DNA from: Caenispirillum bisanense
GTDB lineage: Bacteria; Pseudomonadota; Alphaproteobacteria; Rhodospirillales; Rhodospirillaceae
Length of the DNA stretch: 64,000 nt
Reading direction: 5' to 3'
Assembly: GCF_900230255.1 (NCBI RefSeq)
Contig: NZ_OCNJ01000006.1
Location: forward strand, 124,001 to 188,000
Below are positions 44,337-55,111 of the stretch, one piece after another (position 1 is the stretch's first letter; each line of letters starts with the position of its first letter). The position numbers and the translations under genes were made by a program. The notes below the pieces were generated by a model. That model did no database searches. It saw only the letters and a program-made list of their open reading frames with translations, and was not told where the DNA came from.

Positions 44337-45011
44337 ATGACCATCGACCGCAACATCCGCCCCACCGACCGCTCCGCGCTCGAAGAGCTGTCGAACACCG
44401 ACGCCGGGCAGCAGCCCGTCGACCGCAGCGGCCAGGAAGGCCACATCCGCAACGCCCTCGACGCCGCCGTCGACGAGGGCGGCAAGGTGGTCGCTTGGCT
44501 GGTTCTCGTCGGCGCCGTCATCAGCGTCTACGAAGTGGGCGCCCGCTACCTGTTCAACAACCCGACGTCGTGGGTGCACGAGACGACGGTCTTCCTCATC
44601 GCCGTCATCTTCGCCCTCGGCGGCCCCATCGCGCTCGCCCGCGACAAGCACATCCGGGTGCGCCTCCTGTACGACTGGGTGTCGCCGAAGACGCGCCGCT
44701 GGCTGGACGCGCTCAACTCGGTCATCACCTTCGTGTTCCTGGCCGGCATGTCCTATGCCGCCTGGGTGATGTTCTACAAGGCGACCCATGCGCCGACCGG
44801 CGTGCTGCAGCTCGAACGCTCGGGCACCTCGTGGAACCCGCCGTTCCCGGCCTTCATCAAGACCATCATCCTGGTTTCGGTCGTCATCATGCTGGTGCAG
44901 ACGGTGTTCCACCTGATCCACGCCCTGCGCGGCAAGGGCTACGACGACGCCGACGCCAACGCCGCCCCCGCCGCCGCGACGGCGGGCGACCGCCCGCGCA
45001 AGGAGGGCTGA
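44337..45011 (+). CDS. TRAP transporter small permease DctQ
   Basis: 224 residues with four membrane helices from about residue 50. The DctQ motif is YEVGARYLFNNPTSWVHETTVFLIAVIFALGGPIALARDKHIRV. The soluble head of 45 residues and the Ala-rich tail are longer than usual for the family. It pairs with DctM, whose gene starts five bases after its stop. Confidence 0.88.
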   Translation: MTIDRNIRPTDRSALEELSNTDAGQQPVDRSGQEGHIRNALDAAVDEGGKVVAWLVLVGAVISVYEVGARYLFNNPTSWVHETTVFLIAVIFALGGPIALARDKHIRVRLLYDWVSPKTRRWLDALNSVITFVFLAGMSYAAWVMFYKATHAPTGVLQLERSGTSWNPPFPAFIKTIILVSVVIMLVQTVFHLIHALRGKGYDDADANAAPAAATAGDRPRKEG

Positions 45012-45015
45012 CGCC

Positions 45016-46344
45016 ATGTGGAACATCGGCCTTTCGTCCATGGGCATCGAGTGGGGCACCTATGCCATGGTCGGCAGCATCTTCCTGCTGCTGCTCACCG
45101 GCCTGCCGCTCGCCTTCGTCACCGGCCTCGTCGCCCTGTTCTTCACCTTCGGCTGGTTCGGCCCCATGGCCCTGCCGCTGGTGACCAGCCGCGTCTACGG
45201 CTTCATCACCGAGTATTCGCTGGTCGCCGTGCCCATGTTCGTCTTCATGGCGAGCCTGCTCGACCGATCGGGCATCGCGCGCGACCTGTTCAACGGCATG
45301 CGCATCCTGGCCGGGCGCGTGCCCGGCGGCGTCGCCGTGCAGACCCTGGTGGTGGCCTTCTTCCTGGCCGCCATGTCGGGCATCATCGGCGGCGAGATCG
45401 TGCTGCTCGGCATCCTCGCGCTGCCGCAGATGCTGCGCCTCGGCTACGACCGCAACATCTCCATCGGCGTCGTGTGCGCCGGCGGGTCGCTCGGCACCAT
45501 GATGCCGCCGTCCATCGTGCTCATCATCTACGGCCTGATCGCATCCGTCTCCATCGCCGACCTGTTCACCGCCGCCATCACCCCTGCGGCGCTGCTGATG
45601 TTCTCCTACATCGGCTACGTGCTGTTCCGCACCATCCGCAACCCCGCCCTCGGCCCGCCGCTGTCGGAGGAAGAGGCGCACCTGCCGTTCTCCGAGAAGC
45701 TCAAGGCCATCCAGGCCATGGTGCTGCCGGGCATGATCGCCTTCCTGGTGCTCGGCACCATCTACGGCGGCATCGCGTCGGTGACGGAAGCGGCGGCCAT
45801 GGGCGTGCTGGGCGTGTTCGCCGCCACCATCGTGCGCCGCGAGCTGACTTTGAAGCTGGTGCACCAGGCGGTCGTGCAGACCATCAACACCTGCGGCATG
45901 ATCATCTGGATCGGCATCGGGGCCGCGGCACTGGTCGGCGTCTACAACCTGATGGGCGGCAACGCCTTCGTGTCCAACACCATCCTCGGCATCGATGCGC
46001 CGCCGGTGGTCATCATCATGGTGATGATGCTGATCCTGCTGGTGCTCGGCCTGTTCCTGGACTGGATCGGCATCGCCATGCTGGCCCTGCCCATCTTCGT
46101 GCCCATCGCCGTGAAGCTCGGCTATGACCCCATCTGGTTCGGCATCCTGTTCGCCGTGAACATGCAGGTGAGCTTCCTGAGCCCGCCCTTCGGCCCCGCC
46201 GCCTTCTACCTGAAGGGCGTCGCGCCGGCCTCCATCACGCTCAAGCACATCTACGGGTCGGTGGCGCCCTTCATCGTGCTGCAGCTGATCGTGCTGGCCC
46301 TCATCCTGTTCTATCCGCCCGTCGCCATGTGGATGCTCGACTAG
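45016..46344 (+). CDS. TRAP transporter large permease DctM
   Basis: 442 residues with about 12 membrane helices. DctM motifs include GLPLAFVTGLVALFFTF, SLVAVPMFVFMASLLDRSGIARDLF, GGSLGTMMPPSIVLIIYG and MLILLVLGLFLDWIGIAML. It drives Na+- or H+-coupled uptake of the substrate bound by DctP. It ends 12 bases before dgoD, tying the transporter to the catabolic genes. Confidence 0.93.
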   Translation: MWNIGLSSMGIEWGTYAMVGSIFLLLLTGLPLAFVTGLVALFFTFGWFGPMALPLVTSRVYGFITEYSLVAVPMFVFMASLLDRSGIARDLFNGMRILAGRVPGGVAVQTLVVAFFLAAMSGIIGGEIVLLGILALPQMLRLGYDRNISIGVVCAGGSLGTMMPPSIVLIIYGLIASVSIADLFTAAITPAALLMFSYIGYVLFRTIRNPALGPPLSEEEAHLPFSEKLKAIQAMVLPGMIAFLVLGTIYGGIASVTEAAAMGVLGVFAATIVRRELTLKLVHQAVVQTINTCGMIIWIGIGAAALVGVYNLMGGNAFVSNTILGIDAPPVVIIMVMMLILLVLGLFLDWIGIAMLALPIFVPIAVKLGYDPIWFGILFAVNMQVSFLSPPFGPAAFYLKGVAPASITLKHIYGSVAPFIVLQLIVLALILFYPPVAMWMLD

Positions 46345-46356
46345 GAGCGCTGAAGA

Positions 46357-47505
46357 ATGAAGATCACCAAGCTCACCACCTGGCAGGTGCCGCCGCGCTG
46401 GCTGTTCCTCAAGATCGAGACCGACGCCGGCGTCAGCGGCTGGGGCGAGCCGGTCATCGAGGGCCGCGCCGCCACCGTCGAAGCGGCGGTGCAGGAGTTC
46501 TCCGACTACCTGATCGGCAAGGACCCGCGCCGCATCGAGGACATCTGGCAGACCCTCTACCGCGGCGGCTTCTACCGCGGCGGGCCGATCCTCATGAGCG
46601 CCATCGCCGGCATCGACCAGGCGCTGTGGGACATCAAGGGCAAGGCGCTCGGCGTGCCGGTGCACGAGCTGCTGGGCGGCCGGGTGCGCGACCGCATGCG
46701 CATGTACTGCTGGCTCGGCGGCGACCGCCCGGCCGACATCGGCCGCCAGGCGAAGGAGGTGGTGGCCAAGGGCTTCACCGCCTTCAAGATGAACGGCACG
46801 CCGGAAATGCAGATCGTCGACAGCCACCGCAAGATCGACGAGGCCGTCGCCCGCGTCGCCGAGGCGCGCGCCGCGGTCGGCCCCGACGTCGGCATCGCCA
46901 TCGACTTCCACGGCCGCGTCCACCGCCCCATGGCCAAGGCCCTGCTGCGCGAGCTGGAGCCCTATCACCCGCTGTTCGTGGAAGAGCCGGTGCTGCCCGA
47001 GCACCTGCACTGCCTGCCGCAGATCACCGGCGGCCTCGGCTACCCCATCGCCACCGGCGAGCGGCTGTTCAGCCGTTACGACTTCCGCCCGGTGCTGGAG
47101 GCGCGCTGCGTCGACATCGTGCAGCCCGACCTCTCCCACTGCGGCGGCCTGACCGAAGGCCGCAAGATCGCGACGCTCGCCGAAACCTTCGACGTGGCGC
47201 TCGCCCCGCACTGCCCGCTCGGCCCGCTGACGCTGGCGGTGTCGCTGCACCTGGACGCCGTGTCGCACAATGCGTTCATTCAGGAGCAGAGCATGGGCAT
47301 CCATTACAACACCGGCAACGACGTGCTCGACTATCTGGTCGACCCGGCGCCGCTGGCCATCGTGGACGGCTACACGGCCATCCCGACCGGCCCCGGCCTC
47401 GGCGTCGAGATCAACGAGGACTTCGTCGCCGAGCGCGCCCGCGAGGGACACCGCTGGCGGAACCCGGTGTGGCGCCACGAGGACGGGAGTATCGCCGAAT
47501 GGTAG
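46357..47505 (+). CDS. dgoD: D-galactonate dehydratase
   Basis: 382 residues of the enolase superfamily, the length of E. coli DgoD. It turns D-galactonate into 2-keto-3-deoxygalactonate. Metal and catalytic positions are visible in [43 protein letters not shown] and [11 protein letters not shown]. The N-terminal capping domain starts [20 protein letters not shown], typical of DgoD. Its last seven bases overlap the next dehydratase gene. Confidence 0.93.
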   Translation: MKITKLTTWQVPPRWLFLKIETDAGVSGWGEPVIEGRAATVEAAVQEFSDYLIGKDPRRIEDIWQTLYRGGFYRGGPILMSAIAGIDQALWDIKGKALGVPVHELLGGRVRDRMRMYCWLGGDRPADIGRQAKEVVAKGFTAFKMNGTPEMQIVDSHRKIDEAVARVAEARAAVGPDVGIAIDFHGRVHRPMAKALLRELEPYHPLFVEEPVLPEHLHCLPQITGGLGYPIATGERLFSRYDFRPVLEARCVDIVQPDLSHCGGLTEGRKIATLAETFDVALAPHCPLGPLTLAVSLHLDAVSHNAFIQEQSMGIHYNTGNDVLDYLVDPAPLAIVDGYTAIPTGPGLGVEINEDFVAERAREGHRWRNPVWRHEDGSIAEW

Positions 47506-49670
47506 AAGACCAACGAGGCCACAACGAACCCATCGTCATCGCCGAAGCCGCGAACCCCTACCGCGACTGCATCCAGGGGCTCGCCAACGAGCCCATCACC
47601 GTCGTCCGCCTGCTGGAGGACGCGCGCAAGGAACTGCCGCCGTCGAGCCTGCTGGCGGAGCTGCCGGGCGTGACGGTGAAGGAAGTGGTGCAGCGGCTGG
47701 TGGCCAACCGGCCGCGCATCGCCCTCATCGCCGGCTCGCCGGACCACCCGGCCCACCTGCTCGACCGCGCCCACATGCTCATGGCGGCGGCGCGGGTGTG
47801 GCAGAACGGCGGCGTGCCCTTCACCTTCTCCATCCCCGTCATCTGCGACGGCACGGCGCAGAACAACATCGGCCAGAGCTACAGCCTGGCGTCGCGCAAC
47901 GACACGGCGCGCGCGGTGAACATCAACTTCGAGGGCCACAGCTACCACGCCGCCTATGTCATGGCCGGCTGCGACAAGAGCCCGAGCGCCATCCTCTCGG
48001 GCCTCGCCGCCGCCGAGGTCGCCCGCCGCCATCGCGGCGACCAGGCGCCCGTATGGGCCATCTTCGCGCCCGAGCACGTCCTGAAGGGCGGCAAGATCCC
48101 GACCGAGACCCGCACCGAGCTGGAGGCGCTCGCCCGCACCGCCCGCGATGCCGGCCACGGCGAACTGGCCGAGGACATCGAGGGCAACCTCAAGTACATC
48201 CTGCAATGTTCCTCGGACGAGGCCTTCGCCGGGCAGCTCAAGCGCGCCCGCAACCTCGACCTCATCGACCTGGACACGGAACGCCGCCTGCTGAACGCGC
48301 TGGCCGAGCACACCTGTGACAGCCACGGTGGCATCTGCGCCTTCAACGGCACCGGCAACTCCTCGCGCACCATGCTCGCCGCCTTCGGCCTGACGCCGCC
48401 GGAGCTGGAGCTGCTGACCAGCCTGCCGGGCGACCAGGTGGTGGCGCAGGGCGTGGACGGCCTGTTCGCCCTGCTCAACAAGCCCGAATTCAGCGTCTGC
48501 AATCTGCTGAAGGCCAACTTCGCCAACGTGGTGCGCATCCACAACGCCACCGGCTCGTCCGCCAACATGCTGCTGCACCTGCCGTGCATCATGCGCCACG
48601 CCGGCTTCGACGTGACCATCGACGACTACCGCGCCATCCGCGACGCCACGCCGGTGCCAGAGGTCTTCGCCCACAGCCTGACCGAGAACCGCGACACCTT
48701 CGTGCTGGCGCAGCAGTTCATGGCTGGGCAGCACCGCGGCATGGAAAGCCTCTACCGGGTGTTGAGCGACCTCGGCATCCCCATGGACCTGGAGGCCCCG
48801 ACCGTCACCGGCACCACCTGGCGCGACCGCACCGCCGGCCTGACCAGCCCGGTCGACCCGAGCCTCGGTGAGGCGGCGGTGATCCGCACGGCGCCGGTGC
48901 GCAAGATCTCGGGCGTGGAGGTGCTGTCGGGCAGCTTCTTCGACACCTGCGTCGTCAAGGTATCGGGCATGTCCGACGAGCAGTACGCCCACTTCGACGA
49001 CCACGTCTTCGTCGTGCGGTTCTACGAGAACGAGCACGTCTGCAACGACGACTTCGCCGCCCGCGACCTGCTCGACCGCCTGCGGGCCACCGAAGGCGTG
49101 GACGAGGCCCTCATCCGCGCCGTCGTCACCCGCAACGGCGGCGGGGCGGACGCGGCGGCGGCCGACTTCCGGGCGCTGCTGGAGGCGCACCGCCTGTCCT
49201 TCGCCTTCCTCATCGCCGGCCAGGGCCCCATGGCTTACGGCATGCCCGAGATGTTCGCGCCGAGCCAGAACCTGCGCCATCACCGGGTGCTGGAGGCGTC
49301 GTCCATCCTCATGACCGACGGCCGCTATTCGGGCGTCACCAAGGGCGCCTGCATCGGCCATGTGACGCCGGAAGCCTTCGACGGCGGCGGCATCGGCTAT
49401 CTGCGCAACGGCGACCTGCTGCGCCTCAAGCTGACGGACCGCCGCATCGACCTGCTCGACCGCGCCGCCTTCCTGGACGGCCGGGAGGAGGTGGCGAACC
49501 CCTTCGACGACCCCGACCGCCGCCGCCTGCATGCCGAGCGCATGGCCCGCATGGAGCACCGCCGCCACGACATCGCCGCCTGCAACGTCATGGATCTGGT
49601 GTCGGATGCCTCGCGCGGCGTGGTGCCGCGCATCGTCGACCAACGCGCGCTCCACTCGTGGAAGGACTGA
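47499..49670 (+). CDS. IlvD/Edd-family sugar-acid dehydratase (YjhG/YagF-like)
   Basis: 723 residues, longer than IlvD or Edd and nearer to the YjhG/YagF xylonate-dehydratase branch. Cluster-ligand candidates are C116 (PVICDGTAQ), C158 (MAGCDKSPS) and C273/C280 ([19 protein letters not shown]). The C-terminal part keeps [18 protein letters not shown], the family active-site run. It would dehydrate an aldonic acid, a second one beside galactonate (xylonate, gluconate or arabonate). Translation is coupled to dgoD by overlap. The exact substrate is not readable. Confidence 0.85.
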   Translation: MVEDQRGHNEPIVIAEAANPYRDCIQGLANEPITVVRLLEDARKELPPSSLLAELPGVTVKEVVQRLVANRPRIALIAGSPDHPAHLLDRAHMLMAAARVWQNGGVPFTFSIPVICDGTAQNNIGQSYSLASRNDTARAVNINFEGHSYHAAYVMAGCDKSPSAILSGLAAAEVARRHRGDQAPVWAIFAPEHVLKGGKIPTETRTELEALARTARDAGHGELAEDIEGNLKYILQCSSDEAFAGQLKRARNLDLIDLDTERRLLNALAEHTCDSHGGICAFNGTGNSSRTMLAAFGLTPPELELLTSLPGDQVVAQGVDGLFALLNKPEFSVCNLLKANFANVVRIHNATGSSANMLLHLPCIMRHAGFDVTIDDYRAIRDATPVPEVFAHSLTENRDTFVLAQQFMAGQHRGMESLYRVLSDLGIPMDLEAPTVTGTTWRDRTAGLTSPVDPSLGEAAVIRTAPVRKISGVEVLSGSFFDTCVVKVSGMSDEQYAHFDDHVFVVRFYENEHVCNDDFAARDLLDRLRATEGVDEALIRAVVTRNGGGADAAAADFRALLEAHRLSFAFLIAGQGPMAYGMPEMFAPSQNLRHHRVLEASSILMTDGRYSGVTKGACIGHVTPEAFDGGGIGYLRNGDLLRLKLTDRRIDLLDRAAFLDGREEVANPFDDPDRRRLHAERMARMEHRRHDIAACNVMDLVSDASRGVVPRIVDQRALHSWKD

Positions 49671-49675
49671 CCCTC

Positions 49676-50314
49676 GTGTCGACCATCGATCGCTTTGAAG
49701 ACGCCATGGCGGCCGTGCCGCTGGTCGCCATCCTGCGCGGGGTGACGCCCGACACGGTGCTGCCGGTGGCCGACGCCCTCATGGCCGGCGGCTTCCGCCT
49801 CATCGAGGTGCCGCTCAACTCCCCCGACGCCTTCACCAGCATCGAGCGGCTGGTCGCCCACTGCCCGCCCGAGGTGCTGGTGGGGGCCGGCACCGTCCTC
49901 ACGCCGGCCGACGCGCGGCGGCTGGCGGAGACCGGCGCCAGCCTCTTGGTCACGCCGAACACCGACGCCGACGTCATTGCGACGGCGGCGGACAGCGGCC
50001 TCATCCCGCTGCCCGGCTGCCTGACGCCGTCGGAATGCTTCACGGCCCTCAAGGCCGGCGCCCGGGGGCTGAAGATCTTTCCCGCCTCGCGCATGGGGGC
50101 GGCCTATCTGAAGGATTTGCGCGCCGTGCTGCCCAAGGGCACGCCGCTGCTGCCGGTCGGCGGCATGGACGTCGGCACCATGGCCGAGTGGCGCGCCACC
50201 GGGGCCGCCGGCTTCGGCTTCGGCTCCAACCTCTTCGCGCCCGGCCGCGAGCCGGCGCTCATCGAGGAGGCGGCCCGCGCCCTGTGCGCCGAGTGGCGGC
50301 GGATCGCGCCATGA
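49676..50314 (+). CDS. dgoA: 2-dehydro-3-deoxy-6-phosphogalactonate aldolase
   Basis: 212 residues of the KDPG/KDPGal class I aldolase family. Catalytic Glu is in LIEVPLNSPDAF and Schiff-base Lys in GLKIFPASRMGAAYLKDLRAVLP, the latter typical of DgoA rather than Eda. The GTG at VSTIDRFEDAM follows AAGGA; another GTG six codons upstream lacks a ribosome site. It cleaves KDPGal to pyruvate and glyceraldehyde-3-phosphate. Confidence 0.92.
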   Translation: MSTIDRFEDAMAAVPLVAILRGVTPDTVLPVADALMAGGFRLIEVPLNSPDAFTSIERLVAHCPPEVLVGAGTVLTPADARRLAETGASLLVTPNTDADVIATAADSGLIPLPGCLTPSECFTALKAGARGLKIFPASRMGAAYLKDLRAVLPKGTPLLPVGGMDVGTMAEWRATGAAGFGFGSNLFAPGREPALIEEAARALCAEWRRIAP

Positions 50315-51240
50315 CCGACCTGATCGTCGTCGACTGGGGCACCACGTCCTTCCGGGCCTGGCTGGTGGACCGGGAGACAGGCGCGGTGCGCGACACCCTG
50401 CCCGACGGCCGCGGCATGAAGGAACTGTCCGGCACCTCTTTCCGCGACTACTGCGCGGAGCGTCTGGCGCCCTGGCGGCAGGGCGACTCGCCGCCGCCGG
50501 TCTATCTGGCCGGCATGGTCGGCGCCCCCACCGGCTGGACACCGGCCCCGCAGCCCGCCCTGCCCCTGCGGCCGGAGGATCTGGCGGCGCACATGGTGTC
50601 GGCGCCGGGGCTCGACGGCGCATGGCTGCTGCCCGGCGTGCGGGTGGACGAGGCCGACCCCGACCGCGTCGACGTCATGCGCGGCGAGGAAGTCCAGATC
50701 CTGGGCGCTATGGCCCGCAGCGGCCGCCGCGACGGCGTGCTGTGCCTGCCCGGCACCCATTCCAAGTGGGCGCGGGTGCGCGACGGCGTGCTGACCGACT
50801 TCACCACCTTCATGACCGGCGAGGTCTACGGCGCCCTGCTCGGCCATACGCTGCTCGGCCAGGGGGTGAGCGCCGACGCTTCCCCCGTGGACGACGCCGC
50901 CTTCGCGCAAGGGCAGGCGGAGGCGGGGCGGTCCGACGCCGGCCTGCTCGCCCATGCCTTCGCCGCGCGCACCCGCCGCCTCTACCGCGGCCTCGCGCCG
51001 GAGGCGGTGCCGTCGTTCCTCTCCGGCCTCGTCATCGGCGAGGAACTGAAGGGCGCGACGGCGCTCGGCTACCTGCCGGCCGACGGGGTGCTGCTGGTGG
51101 GGGCCGACGCCCTCGCCGACCGCTACGGCCGGGCCCTGGCGGAGCGCGGCACCGCCGCCACCGCCGTGCCCGCCGCCGAGGCCACCCTCGCCGGGGTTCT
51201 CATCCTCGCCCGCCTGCACCGACCGGGAGACACGCCATGA
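50311..51240 (+). CDS. dgoK: 2-dehydro-3-deoxygalactonokinase
   Basis: 309 residues of the DgoK branch of the sugar-kinase/actin fold. Phosphate-1 region is [16 protein letters not shown]; later [13 protein letters not shown] and [19 protein letters not shown] match DgoK. It phosphorylates the DgoD product before the DgoA aldolase. Four-base overlaps link it to dgoA upstream and eda downstream. Confidence 0.93.
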   Translation: MTDLIVVDWGTTSFRAWLVDRETGAVRDTLPDGRGMKELSGTSFRDYCAERLAPWRQGDSPPPVYLAGMVGAPTGWTPAPQPALPLRPEDLAAHMVSAPGLDGAWLLPGVRVDEADPDRVDVMRGEEVQILGAMARSGRRDGVLCLPGTHSKWARVRDGVLTDFTTFMTGEVYGALLGHTLLGQGVSADASPVDDAAFAQGQAEAGRSDAGLLAHAFAARTRRLYRGLAPEAVPSFLSGLVIGEELKGATALGYLPADGVLLVGADALADRYGRALAERGTAATAVPAAEATLAGVLILARLHRPGDTP

Positions 51241-51860
51241 CCGAGACCATCGCCGACATCCTGGGCCGCGCCCGCGTCATTCCCGTGCTGGTGATCGAGG
51301 ATGCGGCGCACGCCGTGCCGCTCGCCCGCGCCCTCACCGCAGGCGGCCTGCCGGTGCTGGAGATCACCCTGCGCACCGATGCCGCCATGGAGAGCATCCG
51401 CCGCATCGCCGCCGAGGTACCCGAGGCGGTGGTGGGCGCCGGGACGGTACTGTCCGCCCGCGACCTCGCCGCCGCCCGCGCCGCCGGCGCCCGCTTCGCC
51501 ATCTCGCCCGGCGCCACCGACGCCCTGCTGGCGGCGACGCGCGACGACGGCCTGCCCTTCCTGCCGGGCGTCGCCACGGCGAGCGAGGTCATGCGCGGCC
51601 TCGAAGCCGGCCTCACCCACTTCAAGGCCTTCCCCGCCGCCACAATCGGCGGCCCGGCGGCGGTGGCGGCCTTCGGCGGGCCGTTCCCGCAGGCCCGCTT
51701 CTGCCCGACCGGCGGCGTCAAGCCCGACAACGCGGCGGACTATCTGCGCCTGCCCAACGTGCTGTGCGTCGGCGGCACCTGGCTCGCCCCGCGCGACGCC
51801 GTGGCGGCCGGAGACTGGGCGCGCCTCACGGACCTTGCCCGTACCGCCGCCGCCCTCTGA
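51237..51860 (+). CDS. eda: KDPG/KHG aldolase
   Basis: 207 residues. Key sites are the catalytic Glu in [17 protein letters not shown] and Schiff-base Lys in [29 protein letters not shown] is the Eda phosphate-binding loop. It cleaves KDPG, the product of KdgK, to pyruvate and glyceraldehyde-3-phosphate. Having it beside DgoA gives the locus one aldolase for each epimer. It ends the operon, just before a strong hairpin. Confidence 0.93.
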   Translation: MTETIADILGRARVIPVLVIEDAAHAVPLARALTAGGLPVLEITLRTDAAMESIRRIAAEVPEAVVGAGTVLSARDLAAARAAGARFAISPGATDALLAATRDDGLPFLPGVATASEVMRGLEAGLTHFKAFPAATIGGPAAVAAFGGPFPQARFCPTGGVKPDNAADYLRLPNVLCVGGTWLAPRDAVAAGDWARLTDLARTAAAL

Positions 51861-51884
51861 AGCGGCTTTCTTCTCCACAAAGGC

Positions 51885-51918
51885 GCAGGCCCCTCTCCCG
51901 GCGGGGAGAGGGGCCTGC
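51885..51918. terminator. Hairpin between convergent eda and tctA
   Basis: A 15-bp perfect stem: 51885-51899 (GCAGGCCCCTCTCCC) pairs with 51904-51918 around a GGCG tetraloop. It separates two converging operons and probably terminates both, though T-tracts are poor. Confidence 0.65.
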
Positions 51919-51942
51919 CGGGCCGCTCCGGACAGTCTGCCG

Positions 51943-53481
51943 TCAGTCCGGATCGGCACCCTCCTCGGCCGCCGTGTGGTGGCGCGAGACGCGGAAGAAG
52001 CGTCCGGCGACCATGGGCAGCACGAAGCCGACGATGGCGACGAACCACAGCCCGATGGTGAGCGGGCTGCTCCACAGGATGCTCCAGTCGCCGTTGGAGA
52101 TGGTCAGCGCGCGGCGCAGGTTGGCTTCCATCATGTTGCCGAGCAGCACGCCGAGGATGATCGGCACCAGCGGCACGTCCAGCTTGCGCAGCACCCAGCC
52201 GAGCACGCCGAAGCCCACCATGACCAGCAGGTCGAAGCTCGACCCCGAGATGCCGTAGATGCCGACGGCCGAGATCATGGCGACCGCGGGCATCAGGATG
52301 CGCGGCGGCACCTGCAGCACGCGGACGAACACGCCCACCATGGGGATGTTCAGCGCCAGCAGCATGATGTTGCCGATGAACAGCGCGGCGATCAGGCCCC
52401 ACACCACGTCCGGGTTGCTCTGGAACAGCAGCGGGCCGGGAGTGATGTTGAGCGCCAGCAGCATCGCCAGCAGCACCGCCGTGGTGCCCGACCCCGGCAC
52501 GCCGAGCGCCAGCATGGGCACCAGCGCACCGCCGGCGGCGGCGTTGTTGCCGGCTTCCGGCGCTGCGACGCCGCGCGGGTCGCCCTTGCCGAAGGTGCCC
52601 TTGCGGTCGACGAAGCGCTTTTCCAGCGTATAGGCGACGAACGACCCGAGCGAGGCGCCCGCGCCGGGCAGCACGCCGGCGATGAAGCCGATGATGGTGC
52701 CGCGGGTCATGGTGCCCGAGGTCTCCTTCAGCGTCTTCAGCGGCACGGTGATGCGACCGAGGTCCGTCTTCGCCTTGCCGGCGCCCTCGCCTTCCCCGCG
52801 GTGCTCGAGGAAGATGAACACCTCCGAGAGGGCGAACAGGCCGACGATGGCGACCAGGAAGTCGATGCCGTCGAACAGGTGGACGTTGTCGAAGGTGAAG
52901 CGCGGCACGCCCGTCTGCCCGTCGACGCCGATCATGGCGATGCCGAGGCCGATGGCGGCGGCGATGGCCGCCTTCGCCTGGTTGCGGCTGGCGATGCCGC
53001 CGAGCGTCGCGAAGGCCAGCAGGAACAGCGCGAAGTATTCCGCCGGGCCGAACAGCAGCGCGACCTTGACCAGCAGCGGCGCCAGGAACACGAGACCCCA
53101 GGTGGCGAAGAAGGCACCGACGAAGGACGCGACGCCCGAAAGCGCCAGCGCCTCGCCGGCCTTGCCCTGCCTCGCCATGGGATAACCGTCGAGCGTCGTC
53201 ATCATCGCCGGTTCGTCACCGGGGATGTTGAGCAGGATCGACGAGATGCGGCCGCCGTACATGGCGCCGTAGTAGACGCTGGTCAGCAGGATGATGGCGG
53301 GCGTCGCCGGCAGTCCCAGCGTGAAGGCCACCGGAATGAGGATCGCCACGCCGTTGGACGGGCCGAGGCCGGGCATGGCGCCGATGATGGTGCCGAGGAA
53401 GCAGCCGAGCAGCGCCAGACCCAGGTTCTGCCACGTCAGGGCGACGGCGAAGCCGTCCATGAGGGATGCGAGAGCGTCCAT
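51943..53481 (-). CDS. tctA: Tripartite tricarboxylate transporter large permease TctA
   Basis: 512 residues with about 12 membrane helices. The TctA signature GTIIGAMPGLGPSNGVAILIPVAF and its internal repeat GFIAGVLPGAGASLGSFVAY are clear; YGGRISSILLNIPGDEPAMMTTLDGYPMA is also typical. It works with TctB and TctC to import carboxylates such as citrate. It is the last gene of tctCBA, three bases after tctB. Confidence 0.94.
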   Translation of the reverse strand: MDALASLMDGFAVALTWQNLGLALLGCFLGTIIGAMPGLGPSNGVAILIPVAFTLGLPATPAIILLTSVYYGAMYGGRISSILLNIPGDEPAMMTTLDGYPMARQGKAGEALALSGVASFVGAFFATWGLVFLAPLLVKVALLFGPAEYFALFLLAFATLGGIASRNQAKAAIAAAIGLGIAMIGVDGQTGVPRFTFDNVHLFDGIDFLVAIVGLFALSEVFIFLEHRGEGEGAGKAKTDLGRITVPLKTLKETSGTMTRGTIIGFIAGVLPGAGASLGSFVAYTLEKRFVDRKGTFGKGDPRGVAAPEAGNNAAAGGALVPMLALGVPGSGTTAVLLAMLLALNITPGPLLFQSNPDVVWGLIAALFIGNIMLLALNIPMVGVFVRVLQVPPRILMPAVAMISAVGIYGISGSSFDLLVMVGFGVLGWVLRKLDVPLVPIILGVLLGNMMEANLRRALTISNGDWSILWSSPLTIGLWFVAIVGFVLPMVAGRFFRVSRHHTAAEEGADPD

Positions 53482-53484
53482 GGG

Positions 53485-53919
53485 TCAGAACCCCCAGGGG
53501 CCGCGCGCCAGCGACAGCCCGAGCACGAGGTGGAAGACGACGTAGATGCCGACCGAGATCCCGACACCCGCGAGCGCGGCCCCCGTGGGGCGGCTGCCCA
53601 GCCGCCACGACAGGATGCCGGCGGCGACCGCGGTCGCCAGCACGAAGCCGACGACCGGCAGCGCCAGGGCGTAGGCGATCAGCACGGCGACCGCCAGCGC
53701 GATCTCCAGCAGCCGGCCGAGGGCCGGCCAGTCGGCTTCGGGATCGGGCTTCACCAGCGGGTAGATGCAGGCCAGCGCCATGACGCCGCCGATGATGATC
53801 GGGAAGCTCCGCGGGCCGAGCGGATCGCTGCTGAACCCCAGCTCGATCTGCGTCGCCTGCCAGATGAAGAAGGCGGCGAGCGCGAGCCCGACGCCTCCGA
53901 AGATGCGATCGCTGGTCAT
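53485..53919 (-). CDS. tctB: Tripartite tricarboxylate transporter small subunit TctB
   Basis: 144 residues with four membrane helices. The loop SSDPLGPRSFPIIIGGVMALACI after the first helix is the TctB-family signature. Its start overlaps the tctC stop by four bases, as expected for a coupled tctCBA operon. Confidence 0.9.
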   Translation of the reverse strand: MTSDRIFGGVGLALAAFFIWQATQIELGFSSDPLGPRSFPIIIGGVMALACIYPLVKPDPEADWPALGRLLEIALAVAVLIAYALALPVVGFVLATAVAAGILSWRLGSRPTGAALAGVGISVGIYVVFHLVLGLSLARGPWGF

Positions 53920-54908
53920 TTGATCAGACCGATTTCCCGCGAGAGTTCCTCGGTGTCCTTGATCTGCTCGGCGACGAAGGCGGCGAACTCGTCACCCTGC
54001 AGGTCGAGCGGCATCAGGCCGTTGGCGGCCATGATCTGCTGCCATTCGTCGGATTTGTAGAGCGAGTCGATGGTGGACACCCAGTAGTCGTAGGCTTCCT
54101 TCGGCATGTCGCCGGGGCCGTAGAACCCGCGCCAGTTGGCGCCGATGGCGTCGATGCCCTGCTCGCGCGCGGTCGGGAACTTGCCGAACTCGCCCGGCAG
54201 ACGCTCCGGCGCCAGCACGGCGAGGATCTTGATGTCGCCGGAATCGACGAAGCCCTTGGCCTCGGAGATGTCGCCGGTAAAGGCCTGGACGTGGCCGCCG
54301 AGCAGCTGCGTGATGGCCTCGCCGCCGCCCTCGAAGGGCACGTACTTGATCTGGCGCAGGTTCTCGACGCCGGCCTTGCGGGCGGCGTTCAGGACCTTCA
54401 GGTGGTCCCAGCCGCCGACCGCCGAGCCGCCGGCGACGGCGACCGAGGCGGGATCGGCCTTCAGCTTCTCGATCAACTGCGGCAGGGTCTCGACCGGGCT
54501 GTCCTTGGCGACGGCGATGATGCCGTAGTCGGCGCCGATGGAGCCGAGCCACTTCACCTGGTCCTTGTTCATGCCCGGGTAGGCGCCCTGGGCGAGACGG
54601 GCCGAGGTGGAGGACGAGGCGGCGACGATCAGGTTCTTGTCGGAGGCGCGCTTGGCGACGACGTTGGCATAGGCCACACCGCCCGAACCGCCGGTCATGT
54701 TGGTGACCTGCATGGGCGACGGCACGAGCTTCAGGTCGTACATGGCCTTGCCGGCCTGGCGGCAGGTGAAGTCCCAGCCGCCGCCCGGGGCGGCCGGCGC
54801 GATGCACTCGGGGTTGCCGACCTCGAAGGCCTGCGCGGCGGACAGCGGCACGGCGGCCGCCAGGACGGCGGCGGCGAGGGAGCGGCGGGTGATGGACATC
54901 AGAGACAT
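53916..54908 (-). CDS. tctC: Tripartite tricarboxylate transporter solute-binding protein TctC
   Basis: 330 residues, periplasmic. The signal sequence is MSLMSITRRSLAAAVLAAAVPLSAAQA. The mature part begins with the TctC pattern NPECIAPAAPGGGWDFTCRQAGKAM and has GGSGGVAYANVVAKR and GGHVQAFTGDISEAKGF. The start at 54908 places GGGAGG ten bases away; an ATG three codons earlier would abut the site directly. Two cysteines in the ligand loop recall the tricarboxylate-binding clade. Confidence 0.92.
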   Translation of the reverse strand: MSLMSITRRSLAAAVLAAAVPLSAAQAFEVGNPECIAPAAPGGGWDFTCRQAGKAMYDLKLVPSPMQVTNMTGGSGGVAYANVVAKRASDKNLIVAASSSTSARLAQGAYPGMNKDQVKWLGSIGADYGIIAVAKDSPVETLPQLIEKLKADPASVAVAGGSAVGGWDHLKVLNAARKAGVENLRQIKYVPFEGGGEAITQLLGGHVQAFTGDISEAKGFVDSGDIKILAVLAPERLPGEFGKFPTAREQGIDAIGANWRGFYGPGDMPKEAYDYWVSTIDSLYKSDEWQQIMAANGLMPLDLQGDEFAAFVAEQIKDTEELSREIGLIK

Positions 54909-55111
54909 GCGGAACATTCCTCCCGACGGAATGGGTGGGTGCAGGCCGCCTTCCCCCATGGGACGGCGGCGGGTGCGGGAGGTGTCGCGCCTAGGGAACC
55001 CTGCGCGAACGGAACCGGTCACCTCCCGGCTGCGAGCCTTCTTGTTTCGGCATGGGGGCCATGTGGACTCGCGCTGGGAGGACGGTAAGCCGCGAAGCTG
55101 TCACCAGCCTG

